A DNA stretch of 64,000 nucleotides from Lasiodiplodia sp. COLG20 (GCA_009801085.1 VNWV01000007.1:124001-188000), one strand, 5' to 3'; counted from the first letter of the stretch, positions 21,001-31,361 are shown. Made by a program: numbers and translations. Notes: generated from the sequence alone by a model not told the origin.

Positions 21001-21967
21001 CCAAAGCACGCACGGAGAGCAACTCAATCAAAATAGAATACGTCTTCGGGTCCGGAAGCACGCGGCGCCTCAGCATGTCCGAATACACGTCCAGTGCCTT
21101 GGGAACAACTTGATGCTTCGCTCTCGGAAGGTGGATGGCAGCAACCAGCAGCGCATTGTATGCAGAAGCCGTGGGTTTGACACCACCAATGAGCATGTTC
21201 TCAAAAACGGCCGGGATTTCAGCATAGTGGCGACCCTCCGCAAGCCTCTCCAGCTGAGTCGCATATGTTTCGGCTTCCGAGATGGACGTAGGAGCAGTGG
21301 TGGACGATTGAGGGGTGGAAATCCTCGGGGAGACTTGGGAAGCGGCAACGGGCGATTGGGAGGGAAGCGCCTCGAGGTCAGCAGCAACGGAGCCGGCATC
21401 TCCCACATAGTTCTCCGGCTCATTCTTCCGTCGCTCGATTTCCCGGTTGATGGCTTCGTCAATCTTTGCCAATGCTTCCGCCTCCGCCTTGTGGTCTACC
21501 ACTTGCTTGAAATCGTCTACAGCACTCGCACTGTAGGCGCGGTCGGCGGCACCGCGAGCTGGTTTATCCTCGGGGTCGACATCTTCGATGGTCGCCGAAG
21601 ACGCGTCCTTCGCGGCGTTTTCGGCCTCCTGGACGCTCGAGGGCGGCTTCCATTCGATGCGTTTGGCAAACTGGAACTGATGCCATTCCCGGTTCTCGAG
21701 CCTTTGGTGCTTGTGCCAAGCATCGAAATAGGCGGCTAGCCCAGAGTCATGGTGGTCCGGGTGAACAGACTTGAGACTCGGGCCAGGCTGAGTCGAGGAA
21801 GCGTAGCCATTTTGCTGGGAGGAGTGTTTTGCAAAGCGATTGGAGACGTGACTGAAGTTCTGGGAGGCGTAGGAGGACTGCGAGGCAGCTACGACGGACT
21901 GGGCGTAGCCGTGGGTGAAAGTCTTCGCAAGACTGAGGCTTCGGAGGTTGAGGGTCTTGAAGACCAT
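18092..21967 (-). CDS. Mitochondrial pentatricopeptide-repeat protein (Cya5-like)
   Basis: A single frame of 1291 residues. The N-terminus (MVFKTLNLRSLSLAKTF, basic and Ser/Ala-rich, no acidic residue in the first 40) looks like a mitochondrial presequence. PPR repeats are clearest at about residues 255-300, 375-460 and 970-1140, with typical phrases such as SFLYNALIGKLGKARRIDDC and THTYKLLIDTHATLEPIDMA. Glu/Ala-rich linkers separate them. Size and layout resemble the large ascomycete PPR proteins related to Neurospora CYA-5, which is needed for expression of mitochondrial COX1. RNA binding in mitochondria is established for the family; the exact transcript is unknown. A gene of 3.9 kb without introns is unusual among its neighbours, most of which are spliced. 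Confidence 0.88.
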   Translation of the reverse strand: MVFKTLNLRSLSLAKTFTHGYAQSVVAASQSSYASQNFSHVSNRFAKHSSQQNGYASSTQPGPSLKSVHPDHHDSGLAAYFDAWHKHQRLENREWHQFQFAKRIEWKPPSSVQEAENAAKDASSATIEDVDPEDKPARGAADRAYSASAVDDFKQVVDHKAEAEALAKIDEAINREIERRKNEPENYVGDAGSVAADLEALPSQSPVAASQVSPRISTPQSSTTAPTSISEAETYATQLERLAEGRHYAEIPAVFENMLIGGVKPTASAYNALLVAAIHLPRAKHQVVPKALDVYSDMLRRRVLPDPKTYSILIELLSVRALEVLSSKQILEEKRVRFGGMDEQGRFMLQSNETDFAILLEDDSLNMAVKLFNTASAIQSNSTFSEKTYRRLITACAELGRVEDMVRIYTHMESNSILPRAEMFVPMIHAFAASGDLRSSVECYDEYKALAIANDKGENAMVRKDNDVYAALVKAYAVCERLEGGRKFLLKLEQTIEDPERVASLRDIVGLKAFIPVWLKNGSFQDAVTHAREQLSSNARHVAMAAICVRAADSNSVEMAMNAFESLPEHMEVSVPAVAMIAMHIRNGNIDAAQYFWDILEVSDAQPLFVEPSAMLAIALIGSGHAERGLRQNRRMLGRLRDSQTGKTKMEVVEQIDEAVEVIGHFMIKRGIVPPAKASMELFWTMVENGGLVPSVAAHLLGGLGPEGVAQLAFEDLTLLMQIQTGMILNTSAADIANQARFSHVLEVLMAHGLPIDKQTSSLIEKVLMKLDRPDLARRWQAFRYPTMPPMFTPVPFSAFGAPPPVTPTPVFEDNYDPYAATTDNKGSVVITDLLEKTHGRPASHLNEALTKFRNMRRAGRHPRYFTYAKLITAAAKEGRMDLAQDILSLAKQDVPFQPQHRIVRYGWVTILDSMVAACLQAGDRHGASRYHQELLDMGAAPSANTFGLYITTLKESTKTFDEATEAVKIFLRAKSEGVEPSSFLYNALIGKLGKARRIDDCLFYFQEMRNLGIRPTSVTYGTVVNALCRVSDEKFAEELFEEMESMPNYKPRPAPYHSMMQFFLTTKRDQSKVLSYYERMRSKGIEPTTHTYKLLIDTHATLEPIDMAAAESVLDQVRESGQRPEAVHFASLIHAKGCVQHDLAGAKELFDSVLAKGEVRPQACLYQALFEAIVANHDIGATEAYLSDMKARNVELTPYIANSLVHGWASAKNIEKAASIYESVPLEKREPSTYEAMTRAYMSVEDRTGAAVVVKEGLSRGYPAAVANKIRELIGGGWTGAGEGTEAHAA

Positions 21968-22773
21968 TTAGAATGCCGGACGACCCTTCAGCGCGAAGGG
22001 GCGAGACTGGGCAGGCGCGCGTGGCGCATTAGCAAACAGCTGCCTGGAGCGCGCTCACGAGATAGCCGAGCGCGGGGCGCGGGGAGCCAAGCTTACACTT
22101 TCTATCTCGGAAGGAAGTTGTGTTGCAGGTTCATTTGACGACAGTTGCCGCCAAAGGAACGCGCTTCCAATGGGTGTGGAGGGTATGTTGAGAGGTGGTG
22201 GATTAGACCGAGGTGGCCGGAGGTGTGGGATTGAGCGAGGGCAGCGATCGGGGCTGGTAAAAAGACAGCCGCCACGCCAGAAGGAGGTAGAAAGGCCACG
22301 AAGGAGGGACGGAAGCTGGCCTCAGGATCGCGCAGGCAGCACCGCGGGAAAAAAACGCAGCTGTGGTGGTGACGCCGACGAGGTAGCGAAAATGTGAGAT
22401 CCACGGGCGGCGAGCGAGGCGCTCCGGTAGTTCCCTAGGAGCTAGGCTTGTTCGATCGCACGCGAGCCACAAAACGGCCTCGGGGAGCGGGCTGCGAAGC
22501 TCCTCGTGACAGCGCTCTGCTTCCGCCGCGTCCGCGCCCCTGGGGCTGCCAGCTGCGGCGCCTGCAGTCAGCCGGCGTGACTCATCCTCCACGAACATTC
22601 TGCGGAGCTGCACCCCGCCCTCTGCCGTCACAGCCCTTTTGATTTCCAATCGCGCCCGCAGCGCCGAGCGCCAGGCCTCGAGACCCCGGCCTTCCCAGAG
22701 CAGTCTCTCCGAGCGCCCCTCATAATCGGCAGAACCTGTGCCCGCTGTGCAACGCTTGACGATCTCCCTCACC
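21968..22773. other. Divergent promoter (PPR gene / ERG8)
   Basis: Both flanking genes start here and read outwards. A GC-rich 199-codon open frame on the minus strand (22203-22802) overlaps the ERG8 start and has no recognisable domain. I regard it as a by-product of composition. Confidence 0.5.
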
Positions 22774-24234
22774 ATGGCTACGGCTGTCTCTGCGCCTGGC
22801 AAGGTCCTGCTCGCCGGCGGCTATTTGGTGCTCGACCGCGACTTCAATGGCCTCGTGTTTGGCCTCAGTGCCCGCATCCATGTTCTCGTCCGCCCGCTGT
22901 CGACGGGCTCCGGCGTTAGCCTCTCCGAGATAATTGTCCAGTCGCCTCAGTTCGTCGGCGCGAGCTGGGAGTATGGCTACAGGCTCGCCGAGTCCGCTGG
23001 CGGCATCGAGGTGACTCAGCTCCAGGCGTAAGTTTGCTTCTCCCTTGTGCCGCGCTGCATGGTGACCGGATGCCAACGACCATCTCCTCTGGTGTTCCTG
23101 CCGCTCATTCCAACCGCCGCGTCTAGTCGCGCTACAGAAGCACTCCATCGCAATCCCTTCGTCGAGACGGCTCTCAGCTATGCGCTCACCTACATCTCAG
23201 CTATCACGCCGCAACGCATTGCGCCGGCCTCGATAACCATCCTGGCCGACAACGACTACTACTCCGCCGGCCCTGCCGACGTCCAGCCGCCTGGCGAGCG
23301 GTTCAAGAGTTTTAACGTGCCGCTGTGGGAGGCGCACAAGACCGGGCTTGGCTCCTCCGCTGCCCTGGTCACTGCCTTCACCGGCGCAGTTCTGTCTCAT
23401 TACCTTCCTGAGAATGTCTTTTCACTTGCGACCGACGAAGGGAAGCTGCGGCTGCACAACCTCGCACAAGCTGCCCATTGCGCCGCCCAGGGCAAGGTTG
23501 GCTCCGGCTTCGACGTCGCGTCTGCCGTGTTCGGCTCCTGTCTGTACCGCAGGTTCTCGCCGTCGCTCCTGTCGGCTCATGGAGAACCCGGCGAAGCTGG
23601 GTTCGCCGACGCTTTGAGGGGTCTGGTGGACGACAGTGAGCCTTCGCGCAAGTGGAATACCGTGATTACCAAGTCCGCAATTAAAGTCCCCGAAGGAATC
23701 CGCCTCGTGATGTGCGACGTCGACTGCGGCTCCCAGACGCCCGGCATGGTGAAAAAGGTGCTCGCATGGCGCGCCGAGAAGGCGGACGAGGCAAATGCGC
23801 TGTGGGCGCAGCTGCAGAGGAGCAACGAAGCGCTCGCAGCGGAGCTGGTCGCGCTTGCAGAAAGCAAGAGCCGTGACTACGAGAAGCTAAAGAGCCGCAT
23901 CGCAGATATCCGGCGGCTGATCCGAGACATGTCGCAGCAGTCGGGAGTGCCGATTGAGCCGGCAGAGCAGACGGCGCTGCTGGACGCGTGCTCGCAAGTG
24001 CCCGGGGTCATTGGCGGCGTGGTGCCAGGGGCGGGTGGGTATGACGCGGTTTCCCTACTGATAGAGGATCGGCCTGAAGTGGTGGAGAAGCTGCAAGGGC
24101 TGCTTCGGGGGTGGAAAGCGGGTGCCACGGCCGGAGGAGTGAGCATTGGGCGCGTGGGCATGCTGGGCGTGCGCGAGGAGATGGAGGGCGTGCGGCTCGA
24201 GAGCGCGGCGGCGTACGGGCGATGGGCGCAGTGA
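22774..24234 (+). CDS. ERG8: Phosphomevalonate kinase
   Basis: Two exons, 22774-23027 and 23127-24234, encode 453 residues, matching yeast Erg8 (about 450). It phosphorylates mevalonate-5-phosphate to the diphosphate in the mevalonate route to sterols and other isoprenoids. GHMP-kinase features are clear: the N-terminal SAPGKVLLAGGYLVLD, the ATP-binding GLGSSAALVTA loop at 158-167, and a C-terminal PGAGGYDAVSLL motif. The 99-bp intron uses donor GC/GTAAGT and acceptor TCTAG at 23126. The nearer ACAG at 23136-23139 would break the frame, so the upstream AG is preferred. The acetyl-CoA that ultimately feeds this pathway comes from the ATP-citrate lyase encoded 33 kb away. Confidence 0.95.
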
Positions 24235-24828
24235 AGGCCGAGGGAGTAGGTTAGCAATTCCAGACGTCAGAAGCAGCGTTCGCCAGGCGCCAAGAGGCAG
24301 CAGTTTCGCAGGCGCCCCCACAGGGCGGGAGGGTGGAAGCGGAAGATCGGCACGGTCGCTCTGGTAGGAGTGGAGCGTGCAACCAGCACTCCAGGACGAC
24401 TCTTGGTTGCTGGCTGGTCGACCATTGCGCGGCCGCGCGCCGGGGCGCGGCGCCACGAGCTCGAGCGCGACCATGACGTCCACGGGCTGAGGCGAGGCGG
24501 CGGCAGGCGGCATTCACCAGAGCTGCGCCGCTTCGAGGCCTGGCCAGGCGTGCCAGAAGTGCTGAAGGAAGCCGACGACGCTGATTTGCCAAGGGAAGCG
24601 AGCGCTCTCCCTCAGCGCGCAAGTCCCGCCCTACAGCCAGCGCAGCCTCAACCCCGTCCGTACCTGTCCGTCTGTTTGTCTGTACTTCTCCAGGCTCGTT
24701 GGCTCGATGGTCGCCCTGTTCCTGCGCCGATAGCCCTGACAAACGCGCCGCTCGTTATCGCCCGCGCGGATCTGCCCCCCGACCGCCTGCCCTCCCTGTC
24801 GCTGGCGCCCCCCGGCAACCCCCAAGCC
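24235..24828. other. Intergenic region between tandem genes
   Basis: It holds the ERG8 3' end and the promoter and leader of the UBL3-like gene. GC-rich open frames on both strands have no domain. Nothing further is recognised. Confidence 0.5.
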
Positions 24829-25602
24829 ATGGCCTCCTCTCCTCCTCGCAGAGGCTCTCGAGCATCCGCCGACGCGCCAGCCCAACCCGCTGCCCATGAA
24901 GCCGACCCCCAGCCCAGCTCTGTCGAAATGAGCAACCTCACGCCGCAGTCGGCCCCGGAGCCCGACTCGTCGATACCGCCTGTCGCCTCCACTCCCAACG
25001 CCACACCGCAAGATTCAGACGTCCAGCACGACGCGCCCCAGCAGCCGTCGCCCGAGCCGGCTCTCGTTCGCTCCGAAACCGAAGCCATTGGGCCCGCTTC
25101 GGACACTCCCGCCGCGAAGCCGGATCCGGCCAGCGGTCCCCAGGTCGTCATCACCCTGCTGCTCACCAGCGGCGCCCGCCATCCCTACAAGATCGACGAA
25201 AAATATCTGCGCAAACGCAATGTCACCGTCGAGAACATGGATCCCTTCAACATCAGTGTCTACACCCTCAAGGAGCTGATATGGAGGGATTGGCGCGAAG
25301 GTGCGATGCGAGCAATCCAGACTGGTGGCAATGGGCCATGAACCTGCTAACACACCTCGACAGAATGGGAGCCGCGGCCCTCGTCGCCCAGCTCAATACG
25401 CTTGATTTCCTTTGGACGGATGCTCGACGACAAGCAGCCGCTGAAGGACTGCCGCTTCCAGGCAGAATCTCCCAACGTTGTTCACATGACCGTCAAGCCG
25501 CAAGAAGTTGTTGATGAAGAGGATGCGAAAACAGCAAAGGCAGGAGGCCGCGACAACGATGACGGCGAGACAACCGCAAGGTGTCGCTGCGTCATCCTAT
25601 GA
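24829..25602 (+). CDS. Membrane-anchored ubiquitin-fold protein (UBL3/MUB-like) with CaaX box
   Basis: Two exons, 24829-25300 and 25364-25602, encode 236 residues. The first 110 residues are Pro/Ser/Ala-rich and probably disordered. Residues 112-215 form a ubiquitin-like fold of the Rad60-SLD_2 type, with VVITLLLTSGARHPYKID at the first strand and IRLISFGRMLDDKQPLKDC at the beta-grasp turn. The chain ends CRCVIL. CVIL is a CaaX box whose final Leu predicts geranylgeranylation, and the Cys two residues earlier could be palmitoylated. UBL3 and plant MUB proteins share this layout, sit at the plasma membrane and bind ubiquitin-conjugating enzymes. The 63-bp intron (GTGCGA, CTAAC, GACAG) lies within the fold and its junction restores DWRE-EWEP. 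Confidence 0.9.
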
Positions 25603-26153
25603 TGTTCCGTCTTCATTTTGGATTGCCTTTTGCCGAAGAGTGAGGATCCCAGTTGCTCTCATCTTATCCACCAAGATACCAGTGCTCCAGAGACAGTGCG
25701 AGGAATGCATGCGTCAAGTGTTTGACTGACGGCAGAGTGTTTGGGGTTGTGTACATGTTGCTTTCGTCAGCGGTCAAGACGTCTTCAATGGCCTGTCTTT
25801 TTTTTTTTTTTTTTGAGCCTTTTCTTTTTCCTCGTTTCTCTTTTCTGGCTGGCGTGAGGCAAAGCGATCATGGGCAGAGATGGCGTTCTGGAGCTCTTCA
25901 TCATTATCACCGTCAAATGTTCAGTATCGCAACAAGCCTACATGGCACATAGCACAGGATACTGTGCAAGTAATCGTGCAAGATGTATCAACCTTTGGTC
26001 ATGTAATACTCAAACAACATTTCATTCCGTGCCAAAGTTGGAATCAGGCCGTGAATCAAATGAAGCCCAATGTGAATTGCAGTGTTCCATTACCGTCGTC
26101 TTGGTTCATCTATGCTGGTAGCGCCATTTGTATATGTGCCAGTGTTCCTCTCT
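25603..26153. other. Convergent 3' region
   Basis: The UBL3-like and UMP1 genes end towards each other here. A T tract of 17 bases lies at 25798-25814. No gene is seen. Confidence 0.5.
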
Positions 26154-26770
26154 TTACCAGGTCATCTTCATGCGCGCCTCCATCTCCGAGTGGAAGTCTG
26201 GCGCCTCGCGGAGCTCGTCTCCTGGTGTCGCCGAAGTTAGCACACGGTGCATCCGCAACGAACAAAGGCTGATGGAATGATGCTAGAAGACGAGGATATG
26301 GCGGTGAAACTTACCCTTGTAGACGTCCTCCCAGCCAATTTCAGTATCACGACCAGAGAGGATATCTCCGTGGACGTTGCTGGAACCGCCCAGGGCAGCG
26401 GGCCTCCACTCGCCGGCAGCCACAAGCTTGAGTTCCATACCACGTCTGATGGGCTCGGCCATACCAAAGGTGCGGCGCAGATTCTCCATCTTCAGAGCAT
26501 CCTGCGTAGCGCGCCACTTTGCCAAACGAGCTTCAAGAGGGTGCGACGACTGGAGCTGCGGCTCTGGGGTGTTCGACGAGGACGTAGCAGAGGGAGCGGT
26601 CAGACCGAGGTTGGCACGGAGGGTGTCGTGGACGCCAGGAGCCGACGGGGCACCCAGAGTGGCGGTCGTGCTCTTAGGGTTTGAAGGCGCGGGAGTGATG
26701 CGGAGTGACTGATGGCGGCCATGTTAGCGATACCTGGCGACGACACACAGGCAAGACGAGACTGTACCAT
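26154..26770 (-). CDS. UMP1: Proteasome maturation factor UMP1/POMP
   Basis: Three exons on the minus strand, 26768-26770, 26315-26708 and 26154-26221, encode 154 residues. Ump1 is the chaperone of 20S proteasome assembly and becomes the first substrate of the finished particle. Family hallmarks are all present: SLRITP at the very start, APGVHDTLRANLGL, HPLEARLAKWRATQ, LRRTFGMAEPIRRGMELKLV, DILSGRDTEIGWEDVYKG and the ending REAPDFHSEMEARMKMTW. The first coding exon is just the ATG. It is followed directly by GTACAG, a CTAAC branch site and a CATCAG acceptor, which gives M-SLRITP. Without this splice no suitable ATG precedes the conserved SLR start in frame. Confidence 0.93.
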
Positions 26771-27162
26771 GATGCCAGACGAGGACGAAGGCTCTGGAAA
26801 TGTAGCGTATTGTATGGGATAGGGTGTGCGATAAGCGCGGCGGGAAGGAACTGTGACGACGACGGTGATGCTGAGGCTCCGGAGCTGCAGCTCGCTGAGC
26901 TTGGGGTTCGGGCAGGCTGCTGGAGTGACGCGCGCCGCCGCCCGCTGCCTGATTGGCCGCCCGCCCCATCTTCCTCCCACGCCAAGCACGACAAAGCCAC
27001 CATCTGACTGCATAATACTAAGCTGGTATAGCCAGACATGAATGAACTGGCTTTGGGTTCGTCGTGCCTCGGCTGGCGTCTCTCTACATGCAGTCATCAC
27101 GTCGAGCTTATAAACAAGGCCGGACTGCCCAAAAACCCGGCCCACCAGGCCTTCGTTGAGCC
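26771..27162. other. Divergent promoter (UMP1 / MAPEG)
   Basis: It separates the two gene starts. No Rpn4-type site or other known element was identified by eye. Confidence 0.5.
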
Positions 27163-27642
27163 ATGTCTTCTTTCATGGAGAACCTCAATTTCTCTATCCT
27201 AGCCATTCCAGCCTACCATGCCCTTGCCGTCTTTCCACACTTAGCTGCCGTCCTCTACGCGACGAACGGCCGAGTGAACACCGTGTGGGACAACCGCAAT
27301 CCCCGCTCTGAAGTCCTGAAATCGGCCATAGCCAAGCGGGTCGACGCGTCAAAGTACGCTGTTTACGAGCGTCTCGAGGCCGCCCATGCCAACAGTATGG
27401 AGAACATGCCAATCTTCATCGCAGCTGTGGTCTTAGGAAACATGGCTGGGTTGCACAAAGTCGAGGGTTCCGACGGCATGACATGGTTCACTGGAGCCTT
27501 TTTGCTTGTGCGAGCAGCGTACATTCTTGTTTATGCCCTCAACGACACACAGCCAAAGAGCTATGCTCGGAGTCTGCTTTATGACATCGGCGTCGGCCTG
27601 TGCTGGAGAACTCTGTTCAAAGCAGCAGCAAAACTGGTCTAG
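27163..27642 (+). CDS. MAPEG-family membrane protein (glutathione S-transferase-like)
   Basis: A single exon of 159 residues, the normal MAPEG length. Four hydrophobic helices lie at about 10-32, 75-95, 107-127 and 137-155. The family motif with Glu, Arg and Asn is visible as YERLEAAHANSMENMPIF at 68-85. MAPEG enzymes are trimeric membrane proteins that conjugate or use glutathione on lipid substrates. Fungal members are mostly uncharacterised, so the substrate is not assigned. Location in the ER or outer mitochondrial membrane is expected for the family. The gene starts 392 bp from UMP1 on the opposite strand. Confidence 0.9.
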   Translation: MSSFMENLNFSILAIPAYHALAVFPHLAAVLYATNGRVNTVWDNRNPRSEVLKSAIAKRVDASKYAVYERLEAAHANSMENMPIFIAAVVLGNMAGLHKVEGSDGMTWFTGAFLLVRAAYILVYALNDTQPKSYARSLLYDIGVGLCWRTLFKAAAKLV

Positions 27643-28320
27643 ACCAGAAGAACGAGCACTGGACACTGTAAGTTGCAAAGGACCCTTTCAAATCTGTCTC
27701 ACCAAAGAGACTGTACTCCGCTGACGTGGGAAAACGGAGCCTACGTCTAGATGTTATTGGACAATTCAAGCCTACAACTACTCTGATTGTTTGCTTCAAC
27801 CGTCTACGCAGAGACCATGGTGTCTTTTCGCAGGGCAGGGCATGGCGGGTATTTTGGAACCGGATGTGGACACACCGGCAAAGGCTACCCGCATCTCCAT
27901 ACTTTTTTGAGGAATCAATGAGACTCACATTGTTACCAACCCCGTGCGCCACCCACCTGCGATGTGGGCGTTGCCCTAAGCTAACTTCTCGAGTCCATTG
28001 GCTGCGCGATCAATTGCTTATAGGTGCCATGCCTGAAGCGGTCATTTCTTCGCAGGGCGCTTACTGGCTGTTCTGTTTTCGGAATATGCACAGATGCGTG
28101 ATGCGTTGTCAGCCTTCGGAGTTCCGATCTCCAAACCATTTGCAAAGGGTTCAGTGGTGCGCGAGGGCCCCAGCCTTTTGTCGCTAACAGTCATCCCTCG
28201 CTCTGCCGAGAGGATAAGGATCCCCCCGACAGACTACTTGGGGTGACAATTGCCACATGATGCGTTTTCAAGCTACGCAGCCTGCCATCGGCGTTGAGTA
28301 GAGACGGTGAACTTCTCTAA
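27643..28320. other. Convergent intergenic region
   Basis: The MAPEG and SEN54 genes end towards each other here. One open frame (27726-28187, plus) has no domain. Nothing is recognised. Confidence 0.5.
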
Positions 28321-29652
28321 TTACCGGCCACGACCACGACCGCGGCCACGACCACGGCCTCTGAACCCACCTCGCTTCGAACCAGGACCGCGGGGGGTTC
28401 TCTCATACAGCCTTTCAAGGCCAAATCCAGCATCCGCCACCCGCACATAGCTTACGATTCCTTGGTCGACAATTGCCAGAATTACGTTTCGGTAGCCTTG
28501 CTTGAGCTTTTGATATAGCTGGCCGTCTGGTTTGGGTGGATCGTAGGGTGTCGAAGCGAGAAGATCGTTCAATTGTGGCAACGTAGGGACGGACGTCTCA
28601 CGTGCATCAATTACGGCAACACGGAAGTCCGGGAGGCCTGGGGCAGACTTCTTCCAGGTTGGCGTCGGTTTGTAAACAGAGTAGGCTACATGGAAAGGGT
28701 CTTGGCTTGACTCTTCTGAAGAGAACTGCGGCGGCTGGCGAGGATCGTGGAACTGGACAAGGTCTAGCAGACGGTAGACGTCATCTGTTTGAAGAGGATC
28801 AGTTGCCGTGCTATATTCAGAGCGGGGGGGACTCACTGTAGTGCCGGTATAAACCAGGTGCCACGAGAGGGCCGAGGGCAGCACCAGGATTTGGACCACG
28901 GCGTGATGTAGGGAGCAAGAACTTCCACAGGCTACGAAACAGTCCAAAGTTCCAGAAAAGGGAGGGGGAGGGGAGTTTATCTGCAGACTGATCGACTTGT
29001 TTGGCACCCTCCCAGCTCTCAGCACGGGTTATGATGTAACCAGATCGCTTCAGGGCGGCGTAAACAATGTATTTCTCCAAGGTGAGGTGGCCGCCGACAG
29101 AGTCCTCCATGCCAATGAAGGCTGCATACGCTCCCTGCAGACTCATTGGAAGGCCTTCGTCGTCAGCGTCAGCGGGCGGCCAGCGGATGTCAAGAGAGCC
29201 GCGCTCGAGCAGGTACAAGGCCTCCTCGGGGAGCAGCCACATGACACCCGAGATGTGTTTTCCCATTGTGCGGAAAGCCTGACCCTTGACCTGGTCGACG
29301 CGAGCCATGTTGGAGACGGGGTCGTAGGTAGCGACGACGTGGTTCTTGGGGTTGTGGATACGGGTGCTTGAAATGGCTTGGTGCATGGCCTCGCGCGAGG
29401 CATCAAGGGCACTGGCCTGCAGCGAGGTTGCATGCGGCTCGAAATCCTTCTCGCCGCGCTTGGGGAGCTTTGAGGCGCCATTCTCAGAGATGCTGCGTGA
29501 TGTCAGGCGTTGGGCGGAAGACGGGAGAGCGGCAGCGGAACGCACGACAAACTAGTCAGGAAGCGGAAGTCCTGCGTCTCGTCGCTGAGGTCGACATTGT
29601 CGGCATTGTGAGTGGGCAATTGCGAGACATCGTCGTCGTCGATGTCGGCCAT
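28321..29652 (-). CDS. SEN54: tRNA-splicing endonuclease subunit Sen54
   Basis: Three exons on the minus strand, 29546-29652, 28837-29492 and 28321-28784, encode 408 residues. Sen54 is a structural subunit of the heterotetrameric endonuclease that cuts introns from pre-tRNA. The N-terminal domain shows DFRFLTSLSISENGASKLPKRGEKDFEPH. The middle has ISGVMWLLPEEALYLLERG and GGHLTLEKYIVYAALKRSGY, and GPLVAPGLYRHYNDVYRLL spans the second junction. Near the end VILAIVDQGIVSYVRVADAG matches the C-terminal domain. That second intron (52 bp, GTGAGT...AAACAG) must be removed, since reading on meets a stop within a few codons. The protein ends with an Arg/Gly repeat (RGRGRGRGRGRGR), an extra feature that could bind RNA. 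Confidence 0.93.
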
Positions 29653-29787
29653 TCTGACGGAGGGGTGGTGCTGGTGAGCAACGGGCGCAGATGCGTCAGA
29701 AAATCACGGAGCTGCATGACTCATGCGCCGTCGATCGGCAACCGTGCACACGCTTCGTTCGCTCTACATATCTCTACAAAATATCCT

Positions 29788-31361
29788 TCAGCTCGACCGG
29801 TTCTCTGATCCAGTCGCTTCAGCTGTTGCTTCTCGCACCAGGTTTGCCTCGCGATGCACCTTCCTGTCTCCCAACCCGTGCCCGATCTGGCGAACCACAA
29901 GCCATCCTGGCAGCAGCGAGACGGCCCAGAGCCCAAAGTTCAGATACACCCCTCCGACCTCGGCCATGATTGGAATGCTGTTTAAGCCGTACTGCCCGCC
30001 GTGGGTGTTAGCCTAGCTTGCTCTACGCCGCCTGGGACTCCCCGACACTTACGCTGACTGCCTGTGCCGCCGATTCTGTCGCCCTGAGCAGACCAGCAAT
30101 CCGCACTACCTCGGCCTCGTCGTCGGCGAGGTTGCCCACCACGAAATATCTACGCCGCCGTTAGTCGTCGCAGTGTCAGCCGGCTGTCTCACTTACAGGT
30201 ACATGTACTGGACCTGGAAGCCGATGATCATGAACAAGAACAGAGCGAACCCTCTGCCGAAGCCCGCGTCAACCCAATCGTATGTAGGCTGCGTCTTGTG
30301 GAACTCGGTCACCAGCACCGTCGCCCAGATCCACCATCCTCCCTGCAGTCCGAGGATCGTGAAGAAAGCCCACCGCGCCCGGGTGTGCAGCTTGAGCTGC
30401 GTGCGGTCGAGGAATGCTCCCAGCACGTTGCCCGCTGCCATGGCCACAATACCCGACAGGAACGACCCCAATGCTCGCGCTCGCACCGTGAACCACAGCG
30501 ACTGGAATGTGAAGACGACCGCCTCCGAGTACACGGCCTGCGAGATCAGCGGCACAATCAACAGGTAGTTCTTGCTGAAGAAGAGCTTTGCCGTTGCTTT
30601 GAGCTCCGCCATGCTTCCATCTGTGATCTTCAGCTTCACCGGCACCCCGTCCTTTCTCTGCACTTGCGATGGTTTGTTCAGGAGCAGCCCCGCAAACGGC
30701 CCCAGCGCCTGCAGTGCAATGAAAACGAGATACACTGAGTAAGACACGGACCCCGCTTCGTTTCTGTTGGCATTGATCCCCAGGTTGATGGCTCCTCCGA
30801 GGATCTGTCCGCCCAGTCGGAAGCTAAGCCAAAGACCCAAGAATCGTCCCTGGTTGTAAGGCTCGGGGTACGACAGGGCAATTGCTGCCTCAGACATCCA
30901 GAAGATACCCGCCGACAGGCCGCAGAGAGCAGCTCCGAAGAGGACAAACCACTCGGTGCCAAATCGGTTGTTAGTGTAGAGACCAGCGGCATACGGGGCG
31001 TACCCCAGGGTGCCCGCGATAAGCGTCCATTTGATTCCGATTTTCCTCACCACCACGCTCGAGAATATGCATGTGACGACCATGAGACAGAAAGTAAGGG
31101 CATTGGCTGTGTTGACCAGGTACGGCTTTTGCGCGCCTCCTGCACCGAGTGAGTTCATGGCGCCCCAAATACCCGGCGCCAGCAGGTTGCAGACCCCCAG
31201 GATGACGGCATTGTATATCGTGGATCGGTACCATTTAGCTTAGACTCGTTAGCAACCCACCAACATCAGAGCCTACAGTCGAGCTTACTCTTCACCACCT
31301 TGCGGTCGGGATTCTCCAACTCCAAGTCCGTGGCATTTAGGTCCTCCTTGGCGTCCGACAT
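29788..31361 (-). CDS. UNC93-like major facilitator superfamily transporter
   Basis: Four exons on the minus strand, 31289-31361, 30197-31238, 30053-30149 and 29788-29991, encode 471 residues. The protein has about 11-12 membrane helices. The signature of the fungal UNC93-like (DUF895) group is clear: KWYRSTIYNAVILGVCNLLAPGIWGAMNSLGAGG at residues 24-57. Later helices include FWMSEAAIALSYPEP and LNFGLWAVSLLP. A short acidic N-terminus precedes the first helix. Substrates of fungal members are unknown; the fold predicts a secondary transporter of the plasma membrane or vacuole. The three introns each have standard ends, and the last carries a CTAAC branch site. The stop lies 135 bp from the SEN54 start, so SEN54's promoter overlaps this gene's 3' flank. 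Confidence 0.92.
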
